The notes below the pieces were generated by a model. That model worked only from the letters and a program-made list of their open reading frames with translations. It searched no databases and was not told the origin of the DNA. A stretch of DNA of 64,000 bases from Intestinimonas butyriciproducens (GTDB lineage Bacteria > Bacillota > Clostridia > Oscillospirales > Butyricicoccaceae), in the NCBI RefSeq assembly GCF_016901775.1, contig NZ_JACJKW010000009.1, positions 1 through 64,000 on the forward strand, written 5' to 3'. Shown here in pieces: positions 16,051 to 24,804 of the stretch (position 1 is its first letter; each line of letters opens with the position of its first letter). A program made the position numbers and the translations under genes.

Positions 16051-16969
16051 ATGGATCTTCCTGGCAAAAGCGGCCCAGTTTCAGTAGGTTTTCTTTCAGA
16101 TCGCCGCCCACCGGCAAAGCCCGATCTCCCAGCTTCTCGGGAGTGGAGGGGTAGTCCCGGTTGAAGCGGATCAGCCGGGCGTTTGGCCATAGCCAGGTGA
16201 GGCGCTGGAAATAGTGACGGATCAGGCCAGGGGAGTTGAAACCCACACCCAGTTCCAGAAACAGGGTGGAGGCCTGTTCCGCCTCTTTCATAAAGTCCTC
16301 GAAGGGTTGTTTGTTCTTCATGGTTTCCCGGGGGATAAAGCAGTCCGGGCCCCGCAGGTTCTGTACCAGGGGAGCGCCGCAGTGAGGGCAATGAGGGATG
16401 TCCTCCGGCGGGCAGGAAAAGGAAACAGGGTCAATATCCCGGGCGATCTGCCGGTAAAAAGGTTCTCCGTCCCACAGGGTATCGCAGCAGGGACGGGAAC
16501 ACTGCAAAAGGGCAATGGAGCCTTGGGGTTCAAAGACACGCCGGGGATCAAAACCCCCTTTGATGAACTGGCCGTCAATGTTGCTGGTGAGGACAAAATA
16601 GTCCTTGTCTTTCAGGATGTGGAGCAGATGGGTATAAGCGGGAATCACCGGGTAGTCAAACCGGGCCCAGAGAGCTTCGGCAGCCAGCATGGCCCATTTC
16701 TGCTCCTGGGTACGGTCCGGGTCCCACAGAGCTTTCCACAAATGGTCATATCCTCTTTTTGAAAGCTGGGGAAATACCTGTTCCAAAGTTTCATGGCTCA
16801 TATAGTCCATCCCGCCGGCAGCCGAAAGACCGGCAGCCCCGCCCACCACGATTTTATCTGCTTCTTTGATCCAGCGGGCGGCCTGACGCAGCGTGGGGGT
16901 GTTGTCCTGGGAAGCCAGAAGGGCCGCATGACGGGCATAGGCTTCCATTCGCTCTTTGTAAGTGCTCAC
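16049..16969 (-). CDS. SIR2-family (macrodomain-type, His-to-Gln) protein
   Basis: This 306-residue protein has the sirtuin NAD site (GGAAGLSAAGGMDY, residues 43-56) and the SNIDGQF motif (129-135). It also has a zinc-ribbon cysteine set (CSRPCC and CPHCG) and a C-terminal VGFNSPG/IRFNRD part that closes the NAD pocket. The general base His of deacetylase sirtuins (N-x-D-x-x-H) is Gln134 here, as in class M sirtuins (SirTM), some of which act as protein ADP-ribosyltransferases. The macrodomain, GcvH-like and lipoate-ligase partners of SirTM operons are not nearby. The start is a GTG at 16969 with GGGGG upstream. Confidence 0.8.
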   Translation of the reverse strand: MSTYKERMEAYARHAALLASQDNTPTLRQAARWIKEADKIVVGGAAGLSAAGGMDYMSHETLEQVFPQLSKRGYDHLWKALWDPDRTQEQKWAMLAAEALWARFDYPVIPAYTHLLHILKDKDYFVLTSNIDGQFIKGGFDPRRVFEPQGSIALLQCSRPCCDTLWDGEPFYRQIARDIDPVSFSCPPEDIPHCPHCGAPLVQNLRGPDCFIPRETMKNKQPFEDFMKEAEQASTLFLELGVGFNSPGLIRHYFQRLTWLWPNARLIRFNRDYPSTPEKLGDRALPVGGDLKENLLKLGRFCQEDP

Positions 16970-17030
16970 AGTTTTTCCCCCTTTTCATCGGATAGTAACA
17001 GCATACCGTTTTTGGGGACAAAAATCAAAC

Positions 17031-17060
17031 AAAAAAAGAGGGCGGAATGGTTTCCGCCCG
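17031..17060 (-). terminator. Terminator downstream of the 31-residue peptide gene
   Basis: On the minus strand GGGCGGAA-loop-TTCCGCCC is followed by C and a run of seven T. It lies between the small peptide gene and the SIR2-type gene, which shows that the small gene is a separate transcript. Confidence 0.75.
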
Positions 17061-17139
17061 AAAAACAAAAACGCAGCAGCCCACAGCTGCCGCTATCATA
17101 AAACTGCCGAAGCAGTGGATGACCGCCGGAAGGCCCGGG

Positions 17140-17235
17140 TTACTTCTGGCTCACATAAGGGGATTCCCCACCGAAGATGAAATCGTCCAGATCGCCCACA
17201 GAAATGGCCTTGATGGTATTTGTGGTGTTTTTCAT
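17140..17235 (-). CDS. 31-residue peptide of unknown function
   Basis: On the minus strand an ATG at 17235 has a strong AAGGAGGAACCT ribosome site and encodes 31 residues. The N-terminal half is polar (KNTTNTIK), a GDLDDFIFGG segment follows in the middle, and the end is ESPYVSQK. A Rho-independent terminator follows at 17031-17060. The gene is isolated between the divergent class II RNR gene and the SIR2-type gene. The Asp-rich stretch ending in Gly-Gly recalls leader peptides cut by bacteriocin-type peptidases, but no modification or export gene is adjacent. No family is recognised. Confidence 0.5.
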   Translation of the reverse strand: MKNTTNTIKAISVGDLDDFIFGGESPYVSQK

Positions 17236-17475
17236 AGGTTCCTCCTTTCTTCCTTATTGCAAATACAGCATAGCGGGAATTTGTGTATTTTCCATAAGGA
17301 TAATGTAAAAAAATCGCAAATCTGCACAAGCGTCAGCGGGTCCATAAACCATTGTATGCAGTGGGAAGGCAATTAGTACAGAAAACGGAAATTGGCAGAT
17401 CGGATAGGAGAGAAAAAACAGAGCGATGATTTTTGGGTATCTTGCGACAAAATCCCATCTTCCAGTGAATTGCGA

Positions 17476-17504
17476 TTGACAGGGACGGAAGGGAAAGATA
17501 CAAT
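17476..17504 (+). promoter_or_regulatory. Promoter of the class II RNR gene
   Basis: TTGACA (17476-17481), 17 bases, TACAAT (17499-17504). The interval 17236-17589 otherwise holds the small-gene promoter region and the leader of nrdJ; no cobalamin riboswitch was recognised in it. Confidence 0.75.
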
Positions 17505-17541
17505 ATATAGCGGATTGCAAAAAGAGAACATACAATTTGAG
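17498..17541 (+). promoter_or_regulatory. Candidate NrdR box pair
   Basis: ATACAATATATAGCGG (17498-17513) resembles the NrdR box (ACACAATATATAGTGT), with 13 of 16 positions matching, and overlaps the -10. A second ATACAAT starts exactly 32 bp downstream (17530) but matches only in its first half. NrdR sites normally occur as pairs about 31-32 bp apart upstream of RNR genes. The second box is weak. Confidence 0.4.
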
Positions 17542-17589
17542 GGAATTGCCGGGCCCTTGGGGGCTGCGGCAGGAGGAGTGGAGGAAACC

Positions 17590-19872
17590 ATGAATATCAC
17601 GGAAAACGCCAAAACGGTGTTGGAAAAACGCTATTTGATCCGGGATGCCCAAGGCAAAGCGCTGGAAACGGTGCCCCAGCTGTTTCAGCGGGTGGCCAGC
17701 GCCATCGCCCAGGCCGACCGGAATTACGACCCCCAGGCCGATGTGGAGAAAACGGCCCAGGAATTTTACGATACCATGACCGATCTTCGCTTTTTGCCCA
17801 ATTCTCCCACCCTGATGAATGCCGGGCGGGATCTGGGACAGCTTTCCGCCTGCTTTGTTTTGCCGGTGGGTGACAGCATGGAGGAAATTTTTGAAGCGGT
17901 GAAGCAGGCTGCGCTCATCCATAAATCCGGCGGCGGCACCGGCTTTTCCTTCTCTCGTCTGCGTCCCCGGGGCAGTGTGGTCAACTCCACCGGCGGCGTG
18001 GCTTCTGGTCCCATCAGCTTTATGAAGGTGTTCAACACCGCCACCGAAGCGGTGAAGCAGGGCGGTACCCGCCGGGGGGCCAATATGGGCATCCTCCAGG
18101 TGGACCATCCCGACATTCTGGATTTTATCTCCTGCAAGAGCGACAACAGCGAGATCAATAATTTCAATATTTCCGTGGCCGTTACCGAAGGCTTTATGCA
18201 GGCCGTGCACGCCGGGGAGGATTATCCTCTCATTGACCCCCGCACAAAGCAGGAGGTGGGCCGTCTCAATGCCCGGGAGGTTTATGACAAGATCGTGGAT
18301 GCCGCCTGGCGCAACGGCGAGCCGGGTATTGTCTTTATCGACCGGCTCAACCGGGACAATGTGGTGCCCTCCCAGGGCCGCATCGAGTCCACAAACCCCT
18401 GCGGCGAACAGCCGCTGCTGCCCTATGAATCCTGCAACCTGGGTTCCATCAACCTGGCCCAGATGGTCAAGGGGGAAGGGAAGAAGGAGATCGACTGGGA
18501 CAAGCTGGGGCAGACAGTGGACACCGCCATCCATTTTCTGGACAATGTGATCGATGTGAACAAATACCCCATCCCGGAGATCGACCGGGTGACAAAGCTC
18601 ACCCGGAAAGTGGGACTGGGAGTCATGGCTTTTGCCGATTTACTTATGCTGCTGGGCGTACCCTATAACTCCCAGGAGGGCGTGGAGATCGGCCAGCAGG
18701 TCATGGGCTTTATCCAGCGGCGGGCCAAGGAACAGAGCTGCCGCCTGGCCGAACAAAGAGGGGCCTTCCCTCTCTTCGGGGAGAGCATCTACAAAGACGA
18801 AACTCCCATCCGCAATGCCACCGTCACCACCATCGCCCCCACCGGCACTCTGTCCATCATCGCCGGGGTTTCCGGCGGGGTGGAGCCGGTATTTGCCTTT
18901 GCCTTCATCCGCAATGTGATGGATGGGGACGAGCTGATCGAAGTCAATCCCCTTCTCCGCCGGCGCCTGGAGGAGCGGGGCCTTTACAGCGACGAGCTGA
19001 TGAAAAAGGTCATTGCCCAGGGCTCTTTGCAGCACATCGACGAGATTCCTCAGGACATTAAGGATGTGTTTGTCTGCGCCCACGATGTGTCCCCTCAGTG
19101 GCATATCCGGATGCAGGCCGCTTTCCAGAAGCACACCGACAACGCTGTGTCCAAAACGGTGAATTTCCCCCATTCGGCGACAAGGGAAGATGTGGACAAG
19201 GTTTATCAGCTGGCCTATGAACTGGGCTGCAAGGGTGTCACCATTTACCGGGATGGCAGCCGCGGCTCCCAGGTGCTCAACATCGGCAAGGTGAGCAAGG
19301 AGGCCAAAAGCGATGAGGAGCCTCAGGCCGAACCCAGCTCGGCACAGCAGCAGAACCGTCTGGAACCCCGGCCCCGTCCGGCGGTGACCATGGGCATCAC
19401 CGAAAAGGTGAAAATTGGCTGCGGCAATCTGTATGTGACGGTAAATTACGATGAAAACGGCATTTGTGAGGTCTTTACCAACACCGGCCGCCACGGAGGA
19501 TGCCCCAGTCAGTCGGAAGCCACCGCACGCCTGGTGTCCATCGCTCTGCGCAGCGGCATCGATGTGCAGACCATCATCGGTCAGCTGAAGGGCATCCGCT
19601 GTCCCTCCACCATCCGCCAGCCGGGGATGAAGGTGACCTCCTGTCCCGATGCCATCGCCCGGGCCATTGAAAAAGTGATGCGCAGCCAGAATGGGGGCCA
19701 GATGCCCTCGGCCGTGCAGGAAATGGAGCGGGAGCTGAACCAGGGGGCCAGGGAAGAGGAAGTGGATCACTCCATTGCCGGAATGCGCTTCTGTCCCGAA
19801 TGCGGCGCACCGGTGGTGCATGAAGGCGGCTGTGTCATCTGCCGTCAGTGCGGCTATTCCAAGTGCGGTTGA
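17590..19872 (+). CDS. nrdJ: Adenosylcobalamin-dependent (class II) ribonucleotide reductase
   Basis: This 760-residue protein reduces ribonucleotides to deoxyribonucleotides with adenosylcobalamin as radical source. Near the N-terminus is LPNSPTLMNAGRDLGQLSACFVL, which holds the first redox Cys. HKSGGGTGFSFSRLRP follows, and the catalytic NPCGEQPLLPYESCNLGS lies mid-protein. The C-terminal ~150 residues form an accessory region ending in a zinc-type set (CPECG...CRQCGYSKCG) with the redox-active C-terminal Cys pair. The ATG at 17590 has GGAGG upstream; the open frame extends further upstream across the promoter, so that part is not coding. Confidence 0.94.
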   Translation: MNITENAKTVLEKRYLIRDAQGKALETVPQLFQRVASAIAQADRNYDPQADVEKTAQEFYDTMTDLRFLPNSPTLMNAGRDLGQLSACFVLPVGDSMEEIFEAVKQAALIHKSGGGTGFSFSRLRPRGSVVNSTGGVASGPISFMKVFNTATEAVKQGGTRRGANMGILQVDHPDILDFISCKSDNSEINNFNISVAVTEGFMQAVHAGEDYPLIDPRTKQEVGRLNAREVYDKIVDAAWRNGEPGIVFIDRLNRDNVVPSQGRIESTNPCGEQPLLPYESCNLGSINLAQMVKGEGKKEIDWDKLGQTVDTAIHFLDNVIDVNKYPIPEIDRVTKLTRKVGLGVMAFADLLMLLGVPYNSQEGVEIGQQVMGFIQRRAKEQSCRLAEQRGAFPLFGESIYKDETPIRNATVTTIAPTGTLSIIAGVSGGVEPVFAFAFIRNVMDGDELIEVNPLLRRRLEERGLYSDELMKKVIAQGSLQHIDEIPQDIKDVFVCAHDVSPQWHIRMQAAFQKHTDNAVSKTVNFPHSATREDVDKVYQLAYELGCKGVTIYRDGSRGSQVLNIGKVSKEAKSDEEPQAEPSSAQQQNRLEPRPRPAVTMGITEKVKIGCGNLYVTVNYDENGICEVFTNTGRHGGCPSQSEATARLVSIALRSGIDVQTIIGQLKGIRCPSTIRQPGMKVTSCPDAIARAIEKVMRSQNGGQMPSAVQEMERELNQGAREEEVDHSIAGMRFCPECGAPVVHEGGCVICRQCGYSKCG

Positions 19873-19928
19873 TTCTTTTTCTCTGTTTACAATTTAGCTA
19901 TTCATACAGCATAAAAAAGTGGTAAACT

Positions 19929-19962
19929 AAAAGGACCGGGGAAGATCTTCCCCGGTCCTTTT
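19929..19962. terminator. 34-bp perfectly palindromic terminator
   Basis: AAAAGGACCGGGGAAGA and its exact complement form a bidirectional hairpin after nrdJ. Confidence 0.85.
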
Positions 19963-20017
19963 GCCAAGGCAACAAATGATAAGAAAACACCGCCTTATAG
20001 CGGATGGAGGGACAACG

Positions 20018-20548
20018 ATGAAAATTCAGACAACCCGCCTGCTTCTGCGGGATTATCGTCCGGAGGATCTGGACGCTTATTTTGATCTGCATTCCCAGCC
20101 CCAGGTGTGGGAGCAGAGCCGGGAGAAGGCTATTTCCCAAAAGGGAGAGGCATCCAAGATGCTGGGAGATCTGATCTCCCACCAGATTTCCAGCGATGTG
20201 GGCTATCGGGCTCTGTGCCTGAAGGACGGCACCTACATCGGGGAAGCGGGAATCCTGCAAGTGGAAAAAGAATATGGCCGCTGCCGTCTGGGATGCAATC
20301 TCCTGCCGGAATACTGGGGGCAGGGCTATGCCGCAGAGATTACCCAGGCTCTTTTGCATCTGACTTTTGCCATGCTCAAACTGGAGAGGGCAGAAGCCTA
20401 TGTCCTGTCAGACAATGCCCGGGCCTGCCGGGCCATGGAAAAGGCGGGACTTATGAAAGAAGGGGTATTGCGCCGCTACCATCGGGAAGGAAAAAACTAC
20501 CGGGATGTGTGCCTTTACGCCATGATCCGGGAAGAATGGAAAGAATAG
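20018..20548 (+). CDS. GNAT-family N-acetyltransferase (RimJ/RimL-like)
   Basis: This 176-residue protein begins with the MKIQTTRLLLRDYRPEDLDAYF segment typical of the RimJ/RimL/acetyltransf_3 branch. It has the acetyl-CoA site in LLPEYWGQGYAAEITQALL (the Q/RxxGxA-type motif) and the VLSDNARACRAMEKAGL segment near the end. It transfers acetyl groups from acetyl-CoA to an unknown amine, possibly a ribosomal N-terminus or a small molecule. GGATGGAGG precedes the ATG. It is a single gene between two terminators. Confidence 0.85.
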   Translation: MKIQTTRLLLRDYRPEDLDAYFDLHSQPQVWEQSREKAISQKGEASKMLGDLISHQISSDVGYRALCLKDGTYIGEAGILQVEKEYGRCRLGCNLLPEYWGQGYAAEITQALLHLTFAMLKLERAEAYVLSDNARACRAMEKAGLMKEGVLRRYHREGKNYRDVCLYAMIREEWKE

Positions 20549-20555
20549 AAAAAAG

Positions 20556-20588
20556 AAAAACGCCGCAGAGATTTTCTGCGGCGTTTTG
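20556..20588. terminator. Bidirectional terminator between the GNAT gene and typA
   Basis: CGCCGCAGA/TCTGCGGCG hairpin with T residues on both sides between convergent genes. Confidence 0.85.
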
Positions 20589-20600
20589 ATTGAAAATCGC

Positions 20601-22418
20601 TTATTTGTTTTTGCTGGCGGCCCGGAGACGCTGGGCCCGATCCAGTTCCCGCTTGCGGATACGCAGGCTCTTGGGGGTGACTTCCAAAAGCTCGTCATCG
20701 CTGAGAAATTCCAGGCTGGCGTCCAGGCTGAGAACGGTGGGAGGGGTCAGACGCAAAGCTTCGTCGCTGCCCGAAGCACGCATATTGGTGACATGCTTCT
20801 TTTTGCACACATTCACATCCAGGTCCTGGGATTTGGGGGAATACCCCACCACCATGCCGGCGTAGACCGGGGTGCCGGGGGTGATGAACAGAGTGCCCCG
20901 TTCCTGGGCATTGTAAAGGCCATAAGTCACCGCTTCGCCGGTTTCAAAGGCGATGAGGGAGCCGGTATTCCGACGGGCGATGTCTCCCTTGTAGGGCTCA
21001 TAGCCGTGGAAAATGGTGTTCATGATGCCTTCGCCACGGGTGTCGGTGAGGAACTCGCTGCGATAGCCGAAGAGACCCCGGGAGGGGATGAGAAATTCCA
21101 GCCGTACCCGGCTGCCCTGGGGGGTCATATGGGTCATTTCCGCCTTGCGGGAGCCCATTTTTTCCATGACAGAGCCCAGAGCATCCTCGGGAATGTCGAT
21201 GACCAGCTCTTCAATGGGCTCGCACTTGACCCCGTCGATGGTCTTGTAGAGCACCCGCGGGGGGCCTACCTGAAGCTCATATCCTTCCCGGCGCATATTT
21301 TCCACCAGAATGGACAGGTGCATTTCGCCCCGGCCCAGCACACGGAAGGCATCGGCTGTGTCGGTCTCTTCCACACGCAGGGATACATCCCGCAGCAGTT
21401 CCCGCATCAGACGGTCGCGGATCTGGCGGGAGGTGACAAATTTGCCTTCCCGACCGGCAAAGGGACTGTCGTTGACCGAAAAGACCATTTCCACAGTGGG
21501 TTCGGAGATCTTTACAAAAGGCACAGCTTCCACAGCGGCGGGGTCGCACACGGTGTTGCCGATGTTGATGCCGGCAATGCCGGAGAAGGCCACAATGTCT
21601 CCGCCGGTGGCCTGGGCCACAGGCACCCGCTGCAAGCCTTCAAACTGGTACATGGATACGATCTTGGCTTTGTAGGATACATCGGGATTGTGATAATCCA
21701 CCACAGCCACTTCCTGGTTCTGGCGCAGCTGGCCCCGTTCAATGCGGCCAATGGCGATACGGCCCACATAGTCGTTATAGTCGATGGAGGAGACCAGCAC
21801 CTTGGTGGGGCCTTCCACATATTCCGGAGCATCGATGTGGCTCAGGATAGTTTCAAACAAAGGCACCAGATCGCTGCCGGCGTCGTCGGGAGCCAGGGAG
21901 GCGGTGCCCTGACGGCCGGAACAGAAGATGACGGGGGATTCGATCTGCTCTTCTGTGGCGTCCAGATCCAGCAGCAGTTCCAGCACTTCGTCCACCACTT
22001 CCAGGGGACGGGCATCGGGGCGGTCTACCTTGTTGACCACAACGATGATCTTGTGGCCCAGTTCCAGCGCCTTTTGCAGGACAAAGCGGGTCTGGGGCAT
22101 GGGGCCCTCAAAGGCGTCCACCAGCAAAAGGACGCCGTCCACCATTTTCAGCACCCGTTCCACTTCGCCGCCGAAGTCGGCGTGGCCGGGGGTGTCGATG
22201 ATGTTGATCTTCACATCCTTATAGTGGACAGAGGTGTTCTTGGCCAGAATGGTGATGCCACGCTCCCGTTCGATGGCGTTGTTGTCCATCACCCGGTCCT
22301 GCACAGCCTGGTTTTCGCGGAAAGCGCCGCCCTGCTTGAGCATTTCGTCCACCAGGGTGGTTTTGCCGTGGTCGACATGGGCGATAATGGCGATGTTGCG
22401 CAAATCGTTTCTCAGCAA
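20601..22418 (-). CDS. typA: Ribosome-associated translational GTPase TypA/BipA
   Basis: This 605-residue GTPase has G1 [10 protein letters not shown]2 ERGITI, G3 [11 protein letters not shown] and G4 [10 protein letters not shown], followed by domain II, an EF-G-like domain V and the BipA-specific C-terminal domain. It binds the ribosome and aids assembly, chiefly at low temperature or under stress. The start is taken as the TTG at 22418. It has GAGGAG 8 bp upstream and gives an N-terminus ([12 protein letters not shown]) that lines up with the family; a GTG at 22427 abuts the ribosome site. Confidence 0.95.
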   Translation of the reverse strand: MLRNDLRNIAIIAHVDHGKTTLVDEMLKQGGAFRENQAVQDRVMDNNAIERERGITILAKNTSVHYKDVKINIIDTPGHADFGGEVERVLKMVDGVLLLVDAFEGPMPQTRFVLQKALELGHKIIVVVNKVDRPDARPLEVVDEVLELLLDLDATEEQIESPVIFCSGRQGTASLAPDDAGSDLVPLFETILSHIDAPEYVEGPTKVLVSSIDYNDYVGRIAIGRIERGQLRQNQEVAVVDYHNPDVSYKAKIVSMYQFEGLQRVPVAQATGGDIVAFSGIAGINIGNTVCDPAAVEAVPFVKISEPTVEMVFSVNDSPFAGREGKFVTSRQIRDRLMRELLRDVSLRVEETDTADAFRVLGRGEMHLSILVENMRREGYELQVGPPRVLYKTIDGVKCEPIEELVIDIPEDALGSVMEKMGSRKAEMTHMTPQGSRVRLEFLIPSRGLFGYRSEFLTDTRGEGIMNTIFHGYEPYKGDIARRNTGSLIAFETGEAVTYGLYNAQERGTLFITPGTPVYAGMVVGYSPKSQDLDVNVCKKKHVTNMRASGSDEALRLTPPTVLSLDASLEFLSDDELLEVTPKSLRIRKRELDRAQRLRAASKNK

Positions 22419-22582
22419 GTATGTCACTCCTCAAAAGAGAATAAAATCACAGAAAGGGCGGAGGATGTCCTCCGCGCCATTTTGACAAATTATTATATCA
22501 CAGCTTCGGGGTGTTTGCATCCCTTTTTTCAAAAAAGTTCTCCAAATCTTTTGCAGGAAAGAGAAACTCGGTAATGGAAAAT

Positions 22583-22598
22583 ATTATTGAACAATAAT
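22583..22598. promoter_or_regulatory. Perfect palindrome ahead of an orphan BlaI-type gene
   Basis: ATTATTG-AA-CAATAAT lies three bases upstream of the -35 of the gene at 22681 and is a candidate operator. Confidence 0.4.
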
Positions 22599-22600
22599 GA

Positions 22601-22629
22601 TTGACAGTTTCGCCTTGAGAAGGTATATT
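22601..22629 (+). promoter_or_regulatory. Promoter of the orphan BlaI-type gene
   Basis: TTGACA (22601-22606), 17 bases, TATATT (22624-22629). Confidence 0.75.
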
Positions 22630-22680
22630 AAATAGTAAAAGAACTGTACAAAATAGGGATAGAAAAAGGATGAGACGAAA

Positions 22681-23076
22681 ATGATGAGATTGACCAAAAG
22701 TGAAATGGAAATTATGACCGTTTTGTGGGAAGCGGATCATCCCCTGTCCCGGACAGAAATTCTGGAACATTCCAAGGAAAAGAGCTGGAAGGACAGCTCC
22801 ATTCATATTCTGCTCAACAGTATGCTGGAAAAGGGCGCTGTGGAAGTGGCCGGATTTGAGAAAATGGGCAGCCATTATGGCCGGACTTATGCACCGGCTC
22901 TCAGTGAATCCCAGTATGCGGCCCAGCAGATCAAATCCATGTCTTCTTATAAAAAGTCCCAGGGCCAGGCTATGCGGTGTATTTTCAGTGCTCTGTTGGA
23001 TGACAGCAATGTGGATGATGACACCCTTCGGGATCTGGAAAAAATGTTGCGGGATCGGCGCACGAAAAACAAGTAA
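22681..23076 (+). CDS. Orphan BlaI/MecI/CopY-family regulator
   Basis: This 131-residue protein opens with RLTKSEMEIMTVLWEADHPLSRTEIL and SIHILLNSMLEKGAVEV, the winged-helix pattern of the BlaI family, followed by a basic C-terminal tail. Unlike the blaI at 15388 it has no adjacent M56 protease, so its inducer or target is not shown by context. The nearest downstream gene, the S41 lipoprotein, is beyond a terminator. The double ATG at 22681/22684 leaves a one-codon ambiguity. Confidence 0.82.
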   Translation: MMRLTKSEMEIMTVLWEADHPLSRTEILEHSKEKSWKDSSIHILLNSMLEKGAVEVAGFEKMGSHYGRTYAPALSESQYAAQQIKSMSSYKKSQGQAMRCIFSALLDDSNVDDDTLRDLEKMLRDRRTKNK

Positions 23077-23120
23077 CCAATTTTTGCTTTGCACAAGTTG
23101 ATCTTTCCTATATTGTAATC

Positions 23121-23160
23121 AAAGCCTCGCTGCGGTATTTCTGCGGCGAGGCTTTTGTTT
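23121..23160 (+). terminator. Terminator of the orphan BlaI-type gene
   Basis: AGCCTCGC...GCGAGGCT hairpin with an interrupted inner stem, followed by TTTTGTTTT. The rest of 23077-23339 is A/T-rich and contains a possible -10 (TACAAT at 23231) but no gene. Confidence 0.75.
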
Positions 23161-23339
23161 TGCTTTTTTACATAAAATGAAAGGAAATTTTTCTCACATT
23201 CTGTCCATATTCAATATTTCCGAAATGTGATACAATGTTGAAAAATAGTTTAAATGTCTATTATACAAAAATAATTTAAGAAACGAAAAATTAAAAAACA
23301 CAGATAAGAGAATGAAAATACGCCAAAGGAGGAATCGGG

Positions 23340-24671
23340 ATGAATCAGAGAAAAAGAATGTGGAGTTTGCTGCTGGCCGGACTGGTTTTGCTGTCGGCCT
23401 GCCAGAAAAGCGATCCGGCCCCCAAGGAGGACACAGCACCGGAAAAGCAGGAGGAGGAGACTGATCAGAAGGCTTTTGACCCGGCCTCCTACACCAATGC
23501 CATGATGTTGGAAGACTATGATTTTTTCTGGACTACTCTGGAAGAGAATTGCGCCACATTGGGATTGATGGAAACAAAAAGGCCTTTGAAAATAGAGCAG
23601 CTGAAAGAAGAATACCGGGAGAGAGTGGCTGCGGTGCCGGATGGACAGGCGGAGACCTTTTTGCGCATTATGGATGATTTGAATGGAAAAATACGAACTT
23701 TTGCTCATATCCAGGCAGTCAGCCCCATTGTTTATCGCCGGTATCTGGATGGTGATGTATGGGAAAGCGACACCCAAGAAGAATTGTTTGCCTCACCATT
23801 GGTGCAGGGGTTTTACAGCTGGGCAGAGTCCCTTCCCAGCGTGAAGAAAGAACTGGAACAGGTGCAGGAGACGGAAACGGTGGAAGACAATAGCGATTAC
23901 GCGTCCAATGTTCTTTTATCCCGGGAGGGAGACACGGCGATCATTCAGCTGAAAACGCTTGTGTTTTTTGGGGAGGAAGCAAACCAAGCTGTGATAAAAA
24001 ACTTGAAAGATTTTTGCCTCGAGAACTTGGATGCGCAGGATTTTATCATCGATATCACTGGAAATTCCGGAGGCAACAGCCAGATCTGGGCGGAAGGCTT
24101 GGAGCCTTTGTGGGCTGGAAAGACATTCACTCATAGAGAAGTAGCAGCTTACAAACTGGGAGATGTCAATGTTCAGATGTGGGATGGTTGGCCGGAGAAC
24201 GACCCGGATGTGGAATTGAAATCGGTTTCTGACCTGACTACCATGGACTATCCCAAGCTGGATATGGAATCTTTGAAGGGCTGCGATGGGGTGGCCATCA
24301 AGACTGTTGTGGATGATTACACCGATGTGGAGAACCCGGATGGAAAAGAATTTGAAGGTCGGATCTGGATTCTGATTGATGGAGGTGTGGCCTCGTCCTC
24401 GGAACTTTTGGTTCACTTTGCAAAAGGAAATGAGCCTTGCACTTTGGTAGGTACTCAAAGTGGAGGTTCGAGCGGCGGCATGACACCGCCCTATAATATG
24501 GATGCTGCGATGCCCAACTGCGGCATGTTGGTGCGGTACGATCCTTTCTATTTCATCAATGAAGATGGCGTTTGTTTGGACCTGGAAGGTACCCACCCGG
24601 ATATCGAGATCGAGTCCGGTGAGACTGCTATGCAGCGGTGCTTGAAGGAGATCAAAAAGCTGCAAAAATAA
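23340..24671 (+). CDS. S41-family peptidase-like lipoprotein
   Basis: This 443-residue protein has a lipoprotein signal (LLLAGLVLLSAC, Cys about residue 21) and a charged linker. A helical N-terminal part follows (YDFFWTTLEENCATLG...). The C-terminal S41/tail-specific-protease-like domain has DITGNSGGNSQIWAE and WILIDGGVASSSELLVHF, where the Ser within ASSSE is the probable nucleophile, and VGTQSGGSSGGM further on. No PDZ domain is obvious. It should act outside the membrane, on proteins or peptides not known. AAAGGAGG precedes the ATG. Codon use is more A/T-rich than in the neighbours. Confidence 0.75.
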   Translation: MNQRKRMWSLLLAGLVLLSACQKSDPAPKEDTAPEKQEEETDQKAFDPASYTNAMMLEDYDFFWTTLEENCATLGLMETKRPLKIEQLKEEYRERVAAVPDGQAETFLRIMDDLNGKIRTFAHIQAVSPIVYRRYLDGDVWESDTQEELFASPLVQGFYSWAESLPSVKKELEQVQETETVEDNSDYASNVLLSREGDTAIIQLKTLVFFGEEANQAVIKNLKDFCLENLDAQDFIIDITGNSGGNSQIWAEGLEPLWAGKTFTHREVAAYKLGDVNVQMWDGWPENDPDVELKSVSDLTTMDYPKLDMESLKGCDGVAIKTVVDDYTDVENPDGKEFEGRIWILIDGGVASSSELLVHFAKGNEPCTLVGTQSGGSSGGMTPPYNMDAAMPNCGMLVRYDPFYFINEDGVCLDLEGTHPDIEIESGETAMQRCLKEIKKLQK

Positions 24672-24682
24672 GAAATATTCCT

Positions 24683-24716
24683 GCCGCCCGGTTCGGATGG
24701 ACCGGGCGGTATTTGC
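24683..24716 (+). terminator. Terminator of the S41 lipoprotein gene
   Basis: CCGCCCGGT-loop-ACCGGGCGG followed by a T-rich stretch. Confidence 0.75.
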
Positions 24717-24804
24717 TTGTTTACAAGATAACGATTGAAGAAAAGAAAAAAACCTGCCATAATAAAAAATAAAATGAGCGAAACATTGGAAGTGATAATA
24801 TATT

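Noticed and set aside
15842-16164. Several overlapping frames across repeat copy A
   Set aside because: The sequence is explained by stems shared with non-coding copies B and C, and the frames are not conserved between copies.
17236-17589. Possible cobalamin riboswitch ahead of the B12-dependent RNR
   Set aside because: I could not find the B12-box or a convincing multi-stem fold, and the promoter at 17476 leaves a leader of only about 80 bp.
22450-22480. GCGGAGGA...TCCTCCGC hairpin in the typA leader
   Set aside because: It is followed only by CCCTTTCTG on the minus strand, too weak to call an attenuator or terminator.
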